Assembly (NCBI RefSeq): GCF_009696375.1
Contig: NZ_VUMD01000007.1
Location: 169,352 to 233,351 of the forward strand
Direction of reading: 5' to 3'
Length of the DNA stretch: 64,000 nt
Source of the DNA: Clostridium porci
Lineage (GTDB): Bacteria > Bacillota > Clostridia > Lachnospirales > Lachnospiraceae
How positions within the stretch are numbered: position 1 is the first letter of the stretch; each line of letters opens with the position of its first letter. This document shows positions 63,534 to 64,000 of this stretch, in pieces. The notes below the pieces were generated by a model. It saw only the letters and a list, made by a program, of their open reading frames with translations. It made no database searches and was not told the origin of the DNA. The translations under genes and the position numbers were made by a program.

Positions 63534-63881
63534 CATAAAATTAGGACGTTTTCCCGTTTTTTTAATCAGGGTGAAAGAGTTGTTTTAATTAAGCTTCTTA
63601 TATAGAAATTTTCCGACGACTTAAATGTTCCTTTGGCTCTGCCCTTCCATCTACCAGTCTGTTTACTCTCATTTTTCCAGTGTCCGAAGATTCCTTTTTA
63701 GGTTCTCCTGATTCAGGTGCCTGAAAAGCCCTTCTCCCTGTTTGCATTCATTCTCAAAATTTATTGCGTAAAAACAGCGTCTTTTATCTCCTCTTGGGTA
63801 CAGGAACCATGTGTTAATATCTGCCGCAACCTGGATATGCCATAGCAAATTGGACAAAAGCCGGCCTCTCTGAAGTCAAGA
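63534..63881. other. Intergenic region without a supported gene
   Basis: AT-rich at first, then mixed composition. A TTG-started frame of 62 codons (63669-63857, minus) has no ribosome binding site and no recognised family. I see no other feature. Confidence 0.4.
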
Positions 63882-64000
63882 CCACCGGCTTAGCCGGTGG
63901 CTTGCTTTGACCCTATAAGGGTCTGTTACCGGCACCGGAGTCTAAAGACTCATCGAAATCGGTTCGCCAAGCGCAACATCTTTTACCTACTAAGCCCTAA
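63882..64000. mobile_element. Probable end of an IS200/IS605-type element, cut by window edge
   Basis: Three perfect hairpins in 70 bp: CCACCGGC-TTA-GCCGGTGG (63882-63900), GACCCT-ATA-AGGGTC (63909-63923) and GAGTCT-AA-AGACTC (63938-63951). Stacked hairpins with a GC-rich subterminal stem are typical of IS200/IS605 ends and of the tnpB-associated omega RNA. The transposase itself would lie beyond 64000; orientation is not resolved. Confidence 0.45.

Noticed and set aside
63669..63857. TTG-started frame of 62 codons near the right edge
   Set aside because: No ribosome binding site, no recognised family, and composition close to random; only noted within the intergenic entry.

Overview
The window looks like a chromosomal segment of a spore-forming Clostridia species, most likely Lachnospiraceae (Clostridium cluster XIVa). 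Evidence is the sporulation genes spoIIID and a SipL-like SPOCS/LysM protein, the short Firmicutes proteins DUF951 and DUF4250, a YtvI-type membrane protein, a proline T-box, a yybP-ykoY riboswitch, and strong AGGAGG ribosome binding sites with classic -35/-10 promoters. Almost all genes lie on the minus strand. Only the flavin reductase-rubredoxin, ABC-F and hemolysin III genes are on the plus strand.

Layout. 1-7.4 kb: a CbiL-type methyltransferase heads an operon for a peptide/nickel-type ABC importer (binding lipoprotein, two ATPases, two permeases) followed by a LysR regulator cut by the window edge. 7.4-9 kb: rpsF-ssb-rpsR and DUF951. 9-14.2 kb: aldo/keto reductase, sirtuin, Eis-like GNAT, DUF2156 protein and glycerate kinase. 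14.2-21.4 kb: a compact promoter-to-terminator unit of unknown function, the SipL-like gene, cysE, a PrcB-domain lipoprotein, ilvE, an IS1182-family relic, spoIIID and a dGTPase. 21.4-30.7 kb: MATE pump, arginase-like protein, flavin reductase-rubredoxin fusion, ridA, cca, T-box-controlled proS, ytvI and a cytidylate kinase-like gene. 30.8-39.3 kb: a P-type ATPase behind a yybP-ykoY manganese riboswitch, ABC-F, deoB, an RluA-type pseudouridine synthase carrying a cluster of DnaA-box-like 9-mers, hemolysin III and a GIY-YIG protein. 39.5-45.8 kb: a two-component system joined to an ABC exporter and a large membrane-anchored extracellular protein. 46-55.7 kb: ppk1 and ppx, a DUF815 ATPase, pheA, plsC, a CmpB-type membrane protein and cardiolipin synthase. 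55.7-63.4 kb: a type IV pilus-like assembly operon with five prepilin-like proteins, PilB, PilC, a PilM-PilN fusion and PilO, then DUF4250. The right edge carries stacked hairpins resembling an IS200/IS605 end.

Most genes are ordinary housekeeping. The parts most worth a second look are the type IV pilus operon with its PilM-PilN fusion, the two-component/ABC/extracellular-protein unit, the triplicated hairpins in front of ppx, the DnaA-box cluster, the manganese riboswitch on a nominal calcium ATPase, the 200-nt transcription unit at 14.3-14.5 kb, and a shared sigma-E-like promoter in front of the two sporulation genes. No CRISPR array, rRNA or tRNA gene was seen. All family names rest on motif recognition by eye; no database search was run.
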